Origin: Clostridia bacterium
Lineage (GTDB): Bacteria > Bacillota > Clostridia > UBA1212
DNA length: 64,000 bases
NCBI GenBank assembly: GCA_017461545.1
Contig: JAFTXP010000003.1
Location: 1-64,000, forward strand
Direction: 5' to 3'
In this document: positions 37,068-46,086 of the stretch, piece by piece
Layout: the number at the start of each line of letters is the position of its first letter
Numbering within the stretch: position 1 is the first letter of the stretch
The notes under the pieces: model-generated
What the model saw: only the letters and a program-made list of their open reading frames with translations
What the model was told of the DNA's origin: nothing
Databases searched by the model: none
Program-made: the position numbers and the translations under genes

Positions 37068-38948
37068 ATGTGCGGTATAAACGGATATGTGCAGTTTAAA
37101 GAAAGTTTAGATCCGGGCGGAATCGAAAGACTGATCAATCTGATGAATGACAAAATCATTCACAGGGGCCCCGACGAGGACGGCGTATTTGCCTGTGACT
37201 CACTGGGGCTCGGTATGCGAAGGCTTTCTATTATTGATATTTCAACGGGAAAGCAACCGATATACAACGAGGACAAATCTCTTGTTATCGTGCTGAACGG
37301 AGAGGTTTATAACTATAAGTCCCTGCGTGAAGATTTGATACAAAAAGGTCACATATTTACTACGACAAGTGACACCGAGACGGTTTTGCACTGTTTTGAA
37401 GAATACGGCACAGGCTGTTTTGATAAACTCAACGGAATGTATGCTTTCGCCGTATACGATTTTAAGAATAAAAAAGTAACCGTTGCAAGGGACCGCATAG
37501 GCGAAAAGCCTCTTTACTATTATGCGGACGGCGAAAAGTTGTTGTTTGCTTCGGAACTCAAAAGCATCATTGCTACAGGCTTTGCGGAAAAGAAGATATG
37601 CAAAAAAGCTCTTTGCCAATATCTGCAGCTGACATATATACCGGCACCCCTTACCATTTTAGAAAATGTATATAAACTTTGCCCGGGAAATTATATGGAA
37701 ATTGATCTGAGCGGCAAATTTGAAATAAAACAATACTGGAACGTTACATACAGCGAGAAGTCGTTGATAACAGACTATGAGGAATGTAAACGCGAACTCA
37801 GAAAGGCGATGTTTAATGCTGTAGAGGAGTGTATGGTTTCAGATGTTCCCGTAGGCGCTTTCCTGAGCGGCGGTATAGATTCCACGACGATTGTAGGTAT
37901 CATGTCTAAGATTTCATCAAAGCCGATTGACACATTTACTATCGGATATAATGAAAAGTCGTACGACGAGAGCGACAGAGCGAAGCTTACGTCAGATCTG
38001 CACCGCACAAATCACCATGTATTTACACTTGATTATAACGACGCCCTGCCGGAGCTTGAAAGACTTGTAGGCAATATTGACGAACCGTTTGCGGACTCAT
38101 CTTTAATCCCGAGTTATATGGTTTCAAAGTTTGCACGCAAGCATGTAAAGACCATTCTTACAGGCGATTCGGGAGACGAGCTCTTCGGCGGGTATGAAAA
38201 ATATCTTATAGAATATTTTTCAGAGCGGTTCAACCGCATACCTTCATTCATGCGAAAGGGTATAAAAAAGGCGGTCTACGCGATGCCTCCGCAGAACACC
38301 TTGGCAAGACGCGCAAGGAAAGTAATCGATAATGCTGAAATGGATATATTTGAGCAGCGAAGAAATCTTATGTGCCTGGCGTTTAAGAAAACGGAGCTGC
38401 CGGATCTGCTCTGCGGCGAATATAACGAAGAGGGTACGACGGACTTTATAAGAGAGTACTATGACACGTACGCAAACGATATCGACGAGATGTCTTGCGC
38501 TTTGTATACGGATCTTAAGGTTGTACTTGAGGGAGACATGCTTCCGAAAGTTGACCGCGCGAGCATGCTCAATTCTCTTGAGACAAGAGTTCCGATGCTT
38601 CACCGGGAAGTTGTGGAACTTGCGGCGAGAATTCCGATAAAATATAAAATAAACTCAAAAAATAAGAAAATCATCTTAAAAGAGACGTTTTCGGACCTAA
38701 TACCTCCGGCGTTGCTTACTGCGTCAAAGAAAGGTTTTGCCGTTCCGATTGCCTTCTGGTTTAAGAACGAGCTCAAGGCTGAGCTTATAAAATGTCTTGA
38801 CGAAGAGAAAATAAGAAGTCAGGGAATTTTTAACTACGAATACATCGCCCGGATAATGGAAGAACACTTTTTCGATAAGCGTGACAGAACTCCGGAGCTC
38901 TGGTCGCTGTATGTATTTGAGAAGTGGTATGAGAATTATTTTAATTGA
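37068..38948 (+). CDS. Glutamine-dependent asparagine-synthetase-family amidotransferase (AsnB/WbpS/WbtH type)
   Basis: A 626-residue protein with the Cys2 nucleophile (MCGINGYV), HRGPDEDG and NGEVYNY of the glutaminase domain, then SGGIDSTT (267-274) of the ATP-pyrophosphatase domain and TGDSGDELFGGYEKY. Family members in surface-glycan loci (WbpS, WbtH) convert a hexuronate to a uronamide. Given the uronate enzymes at 5933 and 13706, uronamide formation is a likely job; true asparagine synthesis is less likely in this context. GAGGGG precedes ATG. Confidence 0.88.
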   Translation: MCGINGYVQFKESLDPGGIERLINLMNDKIIHRGPDEDGVFACDSLGLGMRRLSIIDISTGKQPIYNEDKSLVIVLNGEVYNYKSLREDLIQKGHIFTTTSDTETVLHCFEEYGTGCFDKLNGMYAFAVYDFKNKKVTVARDRIGEKPLYYYADGEKLLFASELKSIIATGFAEKKICKKALCQYLQLTYIPAPLTILENVYKLCPGNYMEIDLSGKFEIKQYWNVTYSEKSLITDYEECKRELRKAMFNAVEECMVSDVPVGAFLSGGIDSTTIVGIMSKISSKPIDTFTIGYNEKSYDESDRAKLTSDLHRTNHHVFTLDYNDALPELERLVGNIDEPFADSSLIPSYMVSKFARKHVKTILTGDSGDELFGGYEKYLIEYFSERFNRIPSFMRKGIKKAVYAMPPQNTLARRARKVIDNAEMDIFEQRRNLMCLAFKKTELPDLLCGEYNEEGTTDFIREYYDTYANDIDEMSCALYTDLKVVLEGDMLPKVDRASMLNSLETRVPMLHREVVELAARIPIKYKINSKNKKIILKETFSDLIPPALLTASKKGFAVPIAFWFKNELKAELIKCLDEEKIRSQGIFNYEYIARIMEEHFFDKRDRTPELWSLYVFEKWYENYFN

Positions 38949-38974
38949 GAATTTTGCCGGAGAAAAGTTAAGCT

Positions 38975-39241
38975 ATGAAAAAAATTATTATTGTACTCAG
39001 TTCTCTTCATATAGGCGGAGCGGAAGTGCGGATGACCGATATTGCGAAAAAGCTGCTGAAGGATAAATATTCGGTGGATTCTCTTGCTTAAAGAACCGGT
39101 ACAAAAGTTGTGCGAAGAAATAATAAAGGTACATTCTGTAAAAAAACGTCAACATCGCTGATAAAACAACGTTTTGAGGACAGGAAATATATGGTTGAAA
39201 GTGAAGTTAATCAACTTATGAATATATATGATAGAATTTGA
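38975..39241 (+). pseudogene. Decayed GT4 glycosyltransferase gene
   Basis: An intact GT4 N-terminus (MKKIIIVLSSLHIGGAEVRM) from ATG 38975 stops at 39089-39091 after 38 codons. The next 70 bp match a transferase only after a one-base shift of frame (LLLKEPVQKLCEEI). From about 39160 the original frame resumes with a plausible C-terminal end (RFEDRKYMVESEVNQLMNIYDRI) to TGA 39239-39241. A normal member has about 370 residues, so most of the gene is deleted and the rest is shifted. The end overlaps the ribosome region of the next gene. Confidence 0.75.
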
Positions 39242-39257
39242 TTTGAAGGTGCTTAAA

Positions 39258-40340
39258 ATGAGTAAGAAAATTGCATGTTTTTTTCCTACCGTCTCAGGAC
39301 ATAAGTTTTTGGGAGGCTCCGAACGACGTATGTCGAGAGTTCTCAGCAGATTGACCGAGGACGATTTTGATGTGTCAATTGTTATAAAGACCTCCGCGGG
39401 AAATTCTGATGTTGTGGTAGGTCTGTATAAAAATTTCTGTAATGAGAAGGTAAAACTTGTAACTGTTAAAAGCAATATGGGGATTGTCAGACATTTTGCG
39501 AAAAATAAGTATGATTGGGTTTTATATCCGGATTGTTGCTTCAGAGCTGTTCCCGTGATTTTTGGATCGTTCTTTGCAAGAAGCAAACGAATGATTCTCA
39601 ATGTCAATTCCGGTGCGGATATACTGTACAGCAATTCTTTTCTGCGGAAAGCGGGATATAATTTTGCAGTAAAGGCTTCGCATAGGGTTGATTGTCTGTA
39701 TCCGTGGATTTTTGATGATTTTAAAACACGATACAGTAAAAAAACGATAACTCTGACGCCATGTTCTTTTACAGATTTTAATAAATTTTTTGCAGCACCT
39801 GAGAAGGAAAAAAATATTATATTTTCAGGCCGACTTGTTCCGCTGAAAAATTCTGATCTGTTTGTGGATGCTATGATAAAAATTAAAGAGCAGCTTGACG
39901 GGAAGGGATATAAATGTCTCTTATGCGGAGACGGTGATCCGGTAATCAGGAATAGCCTTGAGGATAAAATAAAGCATGACAAATGTGAGGATATTATAAA
40001 GCTGATCGGATATGCAGATATGGCAGAAATACTTCCTTATTCGCGCATTTACTGTTCGCTTCAGAAAATATCAAATTATCCGTCGCAGGCACTTATTGAG
40101 GCGATTGCATGCGGTAATTACTGCATAGCGACGCAGCATCAGAATGATGATTTACTCATAAGACCGGAATTTGCAACGTTCATAGAAGAGAGTGCAGATT
40201 CTCTGGCGGAGGCGGTACTTAATGCGATTGAGTTCAGCGATGAAAAGTGGGAGCAGATAAGTAAAGATGCTCATGAATATGCTCTGAAAAACTGTCATAT
40301 CGACAATCAGGTAAACCATTACAGAAATTTATTGAGTTAA
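39258..40340 (+). CDS. GT4 family glycosyltransferase
   Basis: A GT-B enzyme of about 360 residues starting at ATG 39258 (GAAGGTG upstream). It has KIACFFPTVSGHKFLGGSERRM at the N-terminus, IIFSGRLVPLKNSDLFVDAMI in the donor domain and a QALIEAIACGNY block. Here the usual E-x7-E donor motif is degenerate, with SLQKISNYPSQALIEAIACG where the first Glu is replaced. This resembles some WlbE/WlbH-like enzymes of diacetamido-uronate loci, though I cannot confirm that. It directly precedes the WbpB/D/E-like trio. Confidence 0.78.
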   Translation: MSKKIACFFPTVSGHKFLGGSERRMSRVLSRLTEDDFDVSIVIKTSAGNSDVVVGLYKNFCNEKVKLVTVKSNMGIVRHFAKNKYDWVLYPDCCFRAVPVIFGSFFARSKRMILNVNSGADILYSNSFLRKAGYNFAVKASHRVDCLYPWIFDDFKTRYSKKTITLTPCSFTDFNKFFAAPEKEKNIIFSGRLVPLKNSDLFVDAMIKIKEQLDGKGYKCLLCGDGDPVIRNSLEDKIKHDKCEDIIKLIGYADMAEILPYSRIYCSLQKISNYPSQALIEAIACGNYCIATQHQNDDLLIRPEFATFIEESADSLAEAVLNAIEFSDEKWEQISKDAHEYALKNCHIDNQVNHYRNLLS

Positions 40341-40372
40341 TATATTTATTAATTAGTAAAGGAGATTTTAGT

Positions 40373-41443
40373 ATGAAGTACGGATTAATAGGTTGCGGAA
40401 GAATTTCCCCGAATCATATTGCGGCAGCGTTAGCAAATAATTTAGAAATAGTTGCTCTGTGTGATGTTGTTGCAGATAATATTGAAGATAAGATACTTAA
40501 ATTTGATTTGCCGAGAACTATAAGGGTTTATACTGACTACAAAGAAATGCTTGCAACCGAGTCACTTGAGCTTGTATCAATCGCTACCGAAAGCGGAAAG
40601 CATGCGCAGATTGCTCTGGATTGCATAGATGCCGGATGCAATTTAATTATTGAAAAACCTATTGCACTCTCTTTGGAGGATGCCGATAAAGTTATTGCTG
40701 CGGCAAAGGCAAAAGGCGTTAAAGTATCAGCGTGCCATCAGAATCGGTTTAATAAGTCTATTCAGAAAATCAGAGAGGCGGTAGAAAGACGAAGATTCGG
40801 AAAGCTTTTCTATGGAACTGCACATATTCGATGGAACCGTGGTTACGAATATTATTCTCGTGCCAACTGGAGAGGAACATGGGCACAGGACGGCGGCGCG
40901 TTGATGAATCAGTGCATTCACAATATAGATCTTCTCAGATGGATGATGGGAGGGGATATTGTTGAAGTAGTAGGTATGACAGATAAATTGAACCATGATT
41001 ATATAGAGGCTGAGGATCTGGGCATTGCGCTGGTTCGTTTTGCCAACGGCAGCTACGGTATCATTGAAGGAACTACCGACATATATCCGCAGAATCTTGA
41101 GGAAACTTTATACATTTTCGGTGAAAAAGGAACTGTTAAAGCCGGCGGAAAATCAGTTAATATAATTGAGGAGTGGCGTTTTTCCGATGCGCTCGATGAC
41201 CCTGATGATATTAAAAAACAGTATCATGAAAATCCGCCGAATGTATATGGATTCGGACATACTCCGCTTTATGCAGATGTAATTGATGCAATAATGACAG
41301 GCAGAGAACCATATGTAACTGCAGAAGACGGAAGACGCGCATTGGAGCTTGTGCTTGCGATATACAAATCTGCGTCAGAAGGTGTTTCGGTTAAATTACC
41401 TTTGGAAAAATGCAGTACACTTGATTTTGTAGGTAGGTTTTAA
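40373..41443 (+). CDS. UDP-HexNAcA 3-dehydrogenase, Gfo/Idh/MocA family (WbpB/WlbA type)
   Basis: A 356-residue enzyme. The NAD-binding GLIGCGRIS (4-12) and the EKP motif with Lys95 (94-96) fit Gfo/Idh/MocA oxidoreductases. The HQNRFN and GGALMNQCIHNIDLLRWMMG segments match the WbpB/WlbA branch, which oxidises C3 of UDP-GlcNAcA. It is followed by the acetyltransferase and the aminotransferase in a tight operon, the order seen for 2,3-diacetamido-uronate pathways. A good AAAGGAG site precedes the ATG. Confidence 0.88.
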   Translation: MKYGLIGCGRISPNHIAAALANNLEIVALCDVVADNIEDKILKFDLPRTIRVYTDYKEMLATESLELVSIATESGKHAQIALDCIDAGCNLIIEKPIALSLEDADKVIAAAKAKGVKVSACHQNRFNKSIQKIREAVERRRFGKLFYGTAHIRWNRGYEYYSRANWRGTWAQDGGALMNQCIHNIDLLRWMMGGDIVEVVGMTDKLNHDYIEAEDLGIALVRFANGSYGIIEGTTDIYPQNLEETLYIFGEKGTVKAGGKSVNIIEEWRFSDALDDPDDIKKQYHENPPNVYGFGHTPLYADVIDAIMTGREPYVTAEDGRRALELVLAIYKSASEGVSVKLPLEKCSTLDFVGRF

Positions 41444-41447
41444 TTTT

Positions 41448-42023
41448 ATGGCTGATTATTTTGTTCACGAAAGCAGTTACGTAGATGATGGCGTGACGAT
41501 AGGAAAAAATACGAAAATCTGGCACTTTTGCCATGTGCAGAGAGGTGCTGTAATCGGTGAAAACTGTTCTCTGGGTCAAAATGTAAACATATCCAATAAT
41601 GTCAAAATCGGAAACGGAGTAAAGATACAGAATAATGTATCAGTATACGAAGGAGTCGAGTTGGAGGATTATGTTTTTTGCGGACCTTCCATGGTTTTTA
41701 CAAATGATTTAACACCGCGTGCAAAGTATCCGAAGGGACCGGCAGGTTATCTGAAAACAAAAATTTGTGAAGGTGCTTCTGTAGGTGCGAATGCCACAAT
41801 TGTGTGCGGTAATACAGTGGGGCGGTGGGCATTGATTGCATCAGGCGCTGTAGTTACTAAAAATGTGAAAAATTATGCTCTTATGGCAGGTATTCCTGCA
41901 AGGCAAATAGGTTGGGTATGTGAATGCGGCGATGTGCTTGGAAAATCGCTCCGCTGCAATAAATGCAATCGGGAATATGTACTTGAAAACGATGAATTAA
42001 TAGAAAAAAAGGATGATGTTTAA
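41448..42023 (+). CDS. UDP-3-amino-uronate N-acetyltransferase (WbpD/WlbB type)
   Basis: A 191-residue left-handed beta-helix protein with successive hexapeptides: IGKNTKIWHFCHVQRGAVIG, CSLGQNVNISNNVKIGNGVKI, and NNVSVYEGVELEDYVFCGPSMVFTND. The WHFCHVQ motif with its histidine and the GPSMVFTND segment are typical of WbpD/WlbB, which acetylates the 3-amino group. A short zinc-finger-like tail has CECGDVLGKSLRCNKCNREY. It lies 4 bp after the dehydrogenase. Confidence 0.88.
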   Translation: MADYFVHESSYVDDGVTIGKNTKIWHFCHVQRGAVIGENCSLGQNVNISNNVKIGNGVKIQNNVSVYEGVELEDYVFCGPSMVFTNDLTPRAKYPKGPAGYLKTKICEGASVGANATIVCGNTVGRWALIASGAVVTKNVKNYALMAGIPARQIGWVCECGDVLGKSLRCNKCNREYVLENDELIEKKDDV

Positions 42024-42024
42024 A

Positions 42025-43158
42025 ATGGAATTTCGTGATCTGAAAAAACAGTATGCTGTTCTCAAGAATAAAATAGATAAATCTGTGTTGGATGTTATGG
42101 CATCAGGCGGTTATATTATGGGAAAACCTGTAACCGAGCTCGAAATTTCCCTTGCCGAATATGTAGGCAGTAAGCATTGTGTTTCGTGTGCAAACGGCAC
42201 GGATGCTCTGTCTCTTGCACTAATGGCAATGGGAATAGGTTCAGGCGACTGTGTATTTGTACCGGACTTTACATTTTTTGCGACAGCCGAGGTTGTGTCT
42301 TTTGCAGGAGCTTATCCGGTTTTTGTTGATGTTGACCGTGATACGTTTAATATAGACTCTGCTAAACTTGATGAAGCTGTCAGACGTGTGAAATCAGAGG
42401 GGAAATATATTCCTAAAGCAGTTATTGCCGTTGATTTGTTCGGGCTTCCTGCAAATTATCAAGAGATAAGAAAAGTTGCTGATAAATATGGTTTATATGT
42501 AATAGAAGATGCAGCTCAGGGTTTCGGTGGTTCGATAAACGGCAAAAAAGCATGCAGTTTCGGCGATATCTCTACTACTTCATTCTTCCCTGCAAAACCT
42601 CTGGGTTGTTACGGGGACGGAGGTGCTGTATTTACTGACAATGACGAGTGGGCATCAATCATGACATCTCTTAAATATCACGGCAAGGGTTCCTATAAAT
42701 ACGACAATGTCAGAATAGGAATGAATTCACGGCTTGATACGATTCAGGCAGCTATTTTAAAACCTAAGTTTGATGCGTTCAAGGAATATGAACTTGACTC
42801 GGTAAATGAATTTGCCCGGACATATTCGTCTATGCTTGCCGGATATGTTAAAATTCCGCAAATACCGGAGGGCTTTTATTCATCATGGGCGCAATATACA
42901 ATTACACTTGAAAATCAGGAGCAGCGAGACTCGTTGCAGATGTATCTTAAGGAGCGCGGAATTCCTTCGACGGTATATTACCCGAGAGCGATGCATGAAC
43001 AGACTGCTTTTTCGGATGTTGCTTCAGATGTCAGTTCTTTGCAGATAAGTAAAATTCTCAGCGAAACAGTTCTTTCCCTTCCTATGCACCCATATATGGA
43101 GCAGGAGGATATTGAGTATATATGTAATTCAATACAGGAGTTCATAAGGAGCAGGTAA
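42025..43158 (+). CDS. PLP-dependent sugar aminotransferase (WbpE/WlbC type, DegT/DnrJ/EryC1/StrS)
   Basis: A 377-residue aminotransferase from ATG 42025. It opens MEFRDLKKQYAVLKNKID, has the EDAAQGFGGSINGKKACSFGDISTTSFFPAKPLGCYGDGGAVFT block, and Lys191 is the PLP Lys. It would put an amino group at C3 of the 3-keto uronate from the WbpB-like enzyme, for the WbpD-like acetylase to finish. The ATG at 42025 is 11 bp from AAGGA and 1 bp past the upstream stop; two earlier in-frame ATGs overlap that gene. Confidence 0.9.
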   Translation: MEFRDLKKQYAVLKNKIDKSVLDVMASGGYIMGKPVTELEISLAEYVGSKHCVSCANGTDALSLALMAMGIGSGDCVFVPDFTFFATAEVVSFAGAYPVFVDVDRDTFNIDSAKLDEAVRRVKSEGKYIPKAVIAVDLFGLPANYQEIRKVADKYGLYVIEDAAQGFGGSINGKKACSFGDISTTSFFPAKPLGCYGDGGAVFTDNDEWASIMTSLKYHGKGSYKYDNVRIGMNSRLDTIQAAILKPKFDAFKEYELDSVNEFARTYSSMLAGYVKIPQIPEGFYSSWAQYTITLENQEQRDSLQMYLKERGIPSTVYYPRAMHEQTAFSDVASDVSSLQISKILSETVLSLPMHPYMEQEDIEYICNSIQEFIRSR

Positions 43159-43161
43159 AAT

Positions 43162-44052
43162 ATGAAAACACTTACTGTAATTACTACTACTTACAACAGA
43201 GCTTATTGCATAGGTAACTTATACGAGTCATTAAAGAGACAGACATGTGATGATTTTGTATGGTTAATAGTCGATGACGGTTCTTCTGATAATACTGCGG
43301 ATGTGATAAAAGGATTCATCGAAGAAAATAAGGTTGAGATAATCTATATAAAGCAGAAGAATACAGGTATGCACGGTGCAAGAAATACCGCTTATGACAA
43401 TGCGGCTACCGAGATCAACACTATAATTGATGATGATGATTATATGACCGATGATGCTGTTGAGAAAATCACTTCATTCTGGAAGGTAAATAAACGCGGC
43501 GGAATTGCTGGTTTTGTCGCATATAATGTTGATTTAAAAGGCGACATAATCGGTTCTCCGCTTCCTGAGGGCGTTGTTGAAACAACTACAACGGAGCTTT
43601 TTGAGAAGTACAAAGTTACAGGAGACAAAAAGCTTGTATATCGTTGTGATGTCATAAAAAAATATCCATTCCCTGTTTTTGAAGGTGAAAAGTTTTTTCC
43701 TGCAAGCTACAAGTACAGATTGCTCGATTTAGAATATAAAATTTTGATGATGCCCGAACCAATCTGTGTTGTTGACTGTAATCAGAACAGTATGACATTT
43801 AACAAAGTTGCCCAGTACCGTTCGTGTGCAAAAGGTTTTGCTTTCTACCGCAATGAAATGATACGCATATCGAAAAATCCTAAGTTCATTATAAAGGAGA
43901 CAATTCACTATATTGCGGAAAGTTTGCTCGGCGGAAATAAACATTTTATAAAATCTGCTCACAAAAAGGGCTATGCAATATTATGTACGCCCGTAGGAGT
44001 TGCTCTTTATTTTTACATTAAAAGAACAAAGAAAAAAGCAATAGGAGTGTAA
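43162..44052 (+). CDS. GT2 family glycosyltransferase
   Basis: A 296-residue GT-A enzyme: LTVITTTYNRAYCIGNLYESL, VDDGSSDNTADVIKGF and HGARNTAYDNAATEINTIIDDDDYM. The metal motif is DDDDY. It is 3 bp behind the aminotransferase and so belongs to the diacetamido-uronate unit; it may use that sugar as donor. No membrane span is seen. Confidence 0.86.
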   Translation: MKTLTVITTTYNRAYCIGNLYESLKRQTCDDFVWLIVDDGSSDNTADVIKGFIEENKVEIIYIKQKNTGMHGARNTAYDNAATEINTIIDDDDYMTDDAVEKITSFWKVNKRGGIAGFVAYNVDLKGDIIGSPLPEGVVETTTTELFEKYKVTGDKKLVYRCDVIKKYPFPVFEGEKFFPASYKYRLLDLEYKILMMPEPICVVDCNQNSMTFNKVAQYRSCAKGFAFYRNEMIRISKNPKFIIKETIHYIAESLLGGNKHFIKSAHKKGYAILCTPVGVALYFYIKRTKKKAIGV

Positions 44053-44053
44053 T

Positions 44054-44911
44054 TTGTTACATAAGAACATTAAAAATAAAGGAAAATACAGACGTATTAT
44101 TGCGGCAGTAGTTCCGCTCATAATTGTAATGGGATATGTTTATTCCTATTTAAATGTCATTCAATACAATTTAGGCATAACCGAATTTACCGTTGCAGAC
44201 GAAAAGGTTGAAAGCGGCATCAGAGTTGCACTGATTGCTGACCTGCACAACCATGAATACGGCGAAGATAACAGTGAGCTTTTGACTATGATTCGTGATG
44301 GAAAACCTGATATCATCGCGGTCGTAGGGGACACGGTGCTGAAAAAATCCGACGATACAGATGTTATGAAAAAGTTTTTCTCTGATCTTGCGGAGATTGC
44401 GCCTACATATTGCTGCCTGGGAAATCACGAGCTGAATCTCATGGAACGCGGCATCGATATCAAGGGGATTGTATCTGAAACAGGTGTGACAATGCTGGAC
44501 GATGAAACAGTGTTTACCGAAATAAACGGAAACAGAGTTGCAATCGGGGGACTTACTTACAATCCTGATTACGGAACTGATTCTCTTGTGTATTTAAAAG
44601 AATTTGCCGCTCTTGACGAATACAAACTATTATTGTGCCATTTTCCCGAGTACCAATGGCAATTTTTAAAGATGGATATAGATCTTGTTCTGTGCGGACA
44701 TGTACACGGAGGACTTGTCAGAGTGCCCGGTGTCGGCGGGCTGTTCGCTCCCACGCAGGGTTTCTTCCCTGAATACACGGAAGGAGTATATGAGTCTGAT
44801 AATGCGACGATGATAATATCACGAGGTCTCGGATCGTCGTCATTTGTACCGAGAGTAAATAATCCGACAGAGCTTGTATTTGTGAATATAGAAGAAGTCG
44901 TTCGGAATTAA
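44054..44911 (+). CDS. Membrane-anchored calcineurin-like metallophosphoesterase (YkuE-like)
   Basis: A 285-residue protein starting at TTG 44054, 6 bp from AGGAG. One N-terminal membrane segment (about 14-33) is followed by the phosphoesterase blocks ALIADLHNHE, VVGDTVLKK, CLGNHELNL and a late GHVHGG. The first block reads DLHNH instead of the usual DxH. Its substrate may be a lipid or nucleotide diphosphate; it lies in the same transcription unit as the preceding GT2. Confidence 0.82.
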   Translation: MLHKNIKNKGKYRRIIAAVVPLIIVMGYVYSYLNVIQYNLGITEFTVADEKVESGIRVALIADLHNHEYGEDNSELLTMIRDGKPDIIAVVGDTVLKKSDDTDVMKKFFSDLAEIAPTYCCLGNHELNLMERGIDIKGIVSETGVTMLDDETVFTEINGNRVAIGGLTYNPDYGTDSLVYLKEFAALDEYKLLLCHFPEYQWQFLKMDIDLVLCGHVHGGLVRVPGVGGLFAPTQGFFPEYTEGVYESDNATMIISRGLGSSSFVPRVNNPTELVFVNIEEVVRN

Positions 44912-44914
44912 TAT

Positions 44915-45913
44915 TTACAGTATTTCTTTTACTAAAATATAAAGCATAAGAAGCGGCCTGAATTTTGAAAGCTTAAACAGCTTTCGGTCGCCTGTTTTTT
45001 CTTCGGAGACTTTTTTGCGGCATCGGTTGAATGCCGGAAGATATATAAACTCTTTAAAAGCTTTCATGCGGGCTTTCTTTGCCATTGATTTGTCCGTTGC
45101 ATACAAAATTGCGGAGCTGAGTATCTCTTTGTAGTGATACGAGTGCAAATCAGCGATGTTTTCAGGGGTGTTTGCGTCAAGCTTTGTAAACAACTCGTTG
45201 TACGCATTGAATATGCTTTCATACGACTTTGCATACGCATAGCAATCTGCTTTGCACAGGCTGTTTGGATTTACGTCATAATACGAGTAAAGTATTTTGT
45301 CAATATATGCGATGTGTCCGCCGAGGTAATACAAATAATTCATATTAAACACAGCATCCTCTCCGAGTGAATTGTCCGTGTCAAATCTCATATTGTTTTT
45401 CTTTATGATATCGCTTCTGTAAATTTTGTTGACGGGATTGTATATAAGATATGAATTGCTCAGGTACATAAGGCGGTTTATATCAAACAATCTGTATGAG
45501 TCCGATGGCTCTTTTGAAGCAGGCAGTTTGCGGTATTCAGGATCGCTTCCCTCTGCCAGAAAAACAAGACCGCACACCGGGAGATGTCCGGGAAATTCGA
45601 TTGCACATTTAACTAATTCCAAACACCAATCTTTATCTGCAACGTCATCACTATCGCAAAACATTATGTACTCACCGTTTGCAATATCAAGACCGGCATT
45701 GCGTGCGGAACTTACACCGCCATTTTCCTTGTGAATAACTTTTATACGGTAATCTTTGTTTTTAAATTCGTCGCAGATGACGCCGCTGCTGTCCTCTGAA
45801 CCGTCATTTACAAGGATTATTTCAATGTCATTATATGACTGATTTATCAAAGAGTTTATGCAATTTTTCAAATATTTTTCCGCATTGTAAACGGGTACTA
45901 TAATACTAATCAT
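44915..45913 (-). CDS. GT2 family glycosyltransferase, minus strand
   Basis: A 332-residue GT-A enzyme with ISIIVPVYNAEKYLKNC, VNDGSEDSSGVICDEF and KENGGVSSARNAGLDIANGEYIMFCDSDDV. It is similar to the proteins at 25107 and 30987 along most of its length. It is the only minus-strand gene between two plus-strand blocks, converging on the metallophosphoesterase gene with only 3 bp between stops. GAGGAG precedes the ATG. Confidence 0.87.
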   Translation of the reverse strand: MISIIVPVYNAEKYLKNCINSLINQSYNDIEIILVNDGSEDSSGVICDEFKNKDYRIKVIHKENGGVSSARNAGLDIANGEYIMFCDSDDVADKDWCLELVKCAIEFPGHLPVCGLVFLAEGSDPEYRKLPASKEPSDSYRLFDINRLMYLSNSYLIYNPVNKIYRSDIIKKNNMRFDTDNSLGEDAVFNMNYLYYLGGHIAYIDKILYSYYDVNPNSLCKADCYAYAKSYESIFNAYNELFTKLDANTPENIADLHSYHYKEILSSAILYATDKSMAKKARMKAFKEFIYLPAFNRCRKKVSEEKTGDRKLFKLSKFRPLLMLYILVKEIL

Positions 45914-45972
45914 GTGAATCTCCTCGCAAAAAGCATATCAACGCAGAATAACTATGTCAAATGTTATTTGTC

Positions 45973-46001
45973 TTGCCCTATTTGTAAATATTTGATATAC
46001 T
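45973..46001 (+). promoter_or_regulatory. Promoter for the CDP-sugar block
   Basis: TTGCCC at 45973-45978 and TATACT at 45996-46001 are 17 bp apart, 85 bp upstream of the RfbF-like start at 46087. Confidence 0.6.
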
Positions 46002-46086
46002 GTTACGGAATCATTGGGTGATTGTAATTAATTTGAAATTTTGTAATTAATTCTATTGCTACAAACCAAAAAAGGAATTGAAACAA

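Noticed and set aside
35470..38948. Ordinary asparagine synthesis for the two AsnB-like genes
   Set aside because: Possible for the second gene, but both sit in the glycan operon beside uronate enzymes and the first lacks the glutaminase Cys.
41991..42024. Earlier in-frame ATG codons for the WbpE-like gene (42013, 42016)
   Set aside because: They overlap the acetyltransferase reading frame; ATG 42025 gives the usual family N-terminus and keeps a ribosome site.
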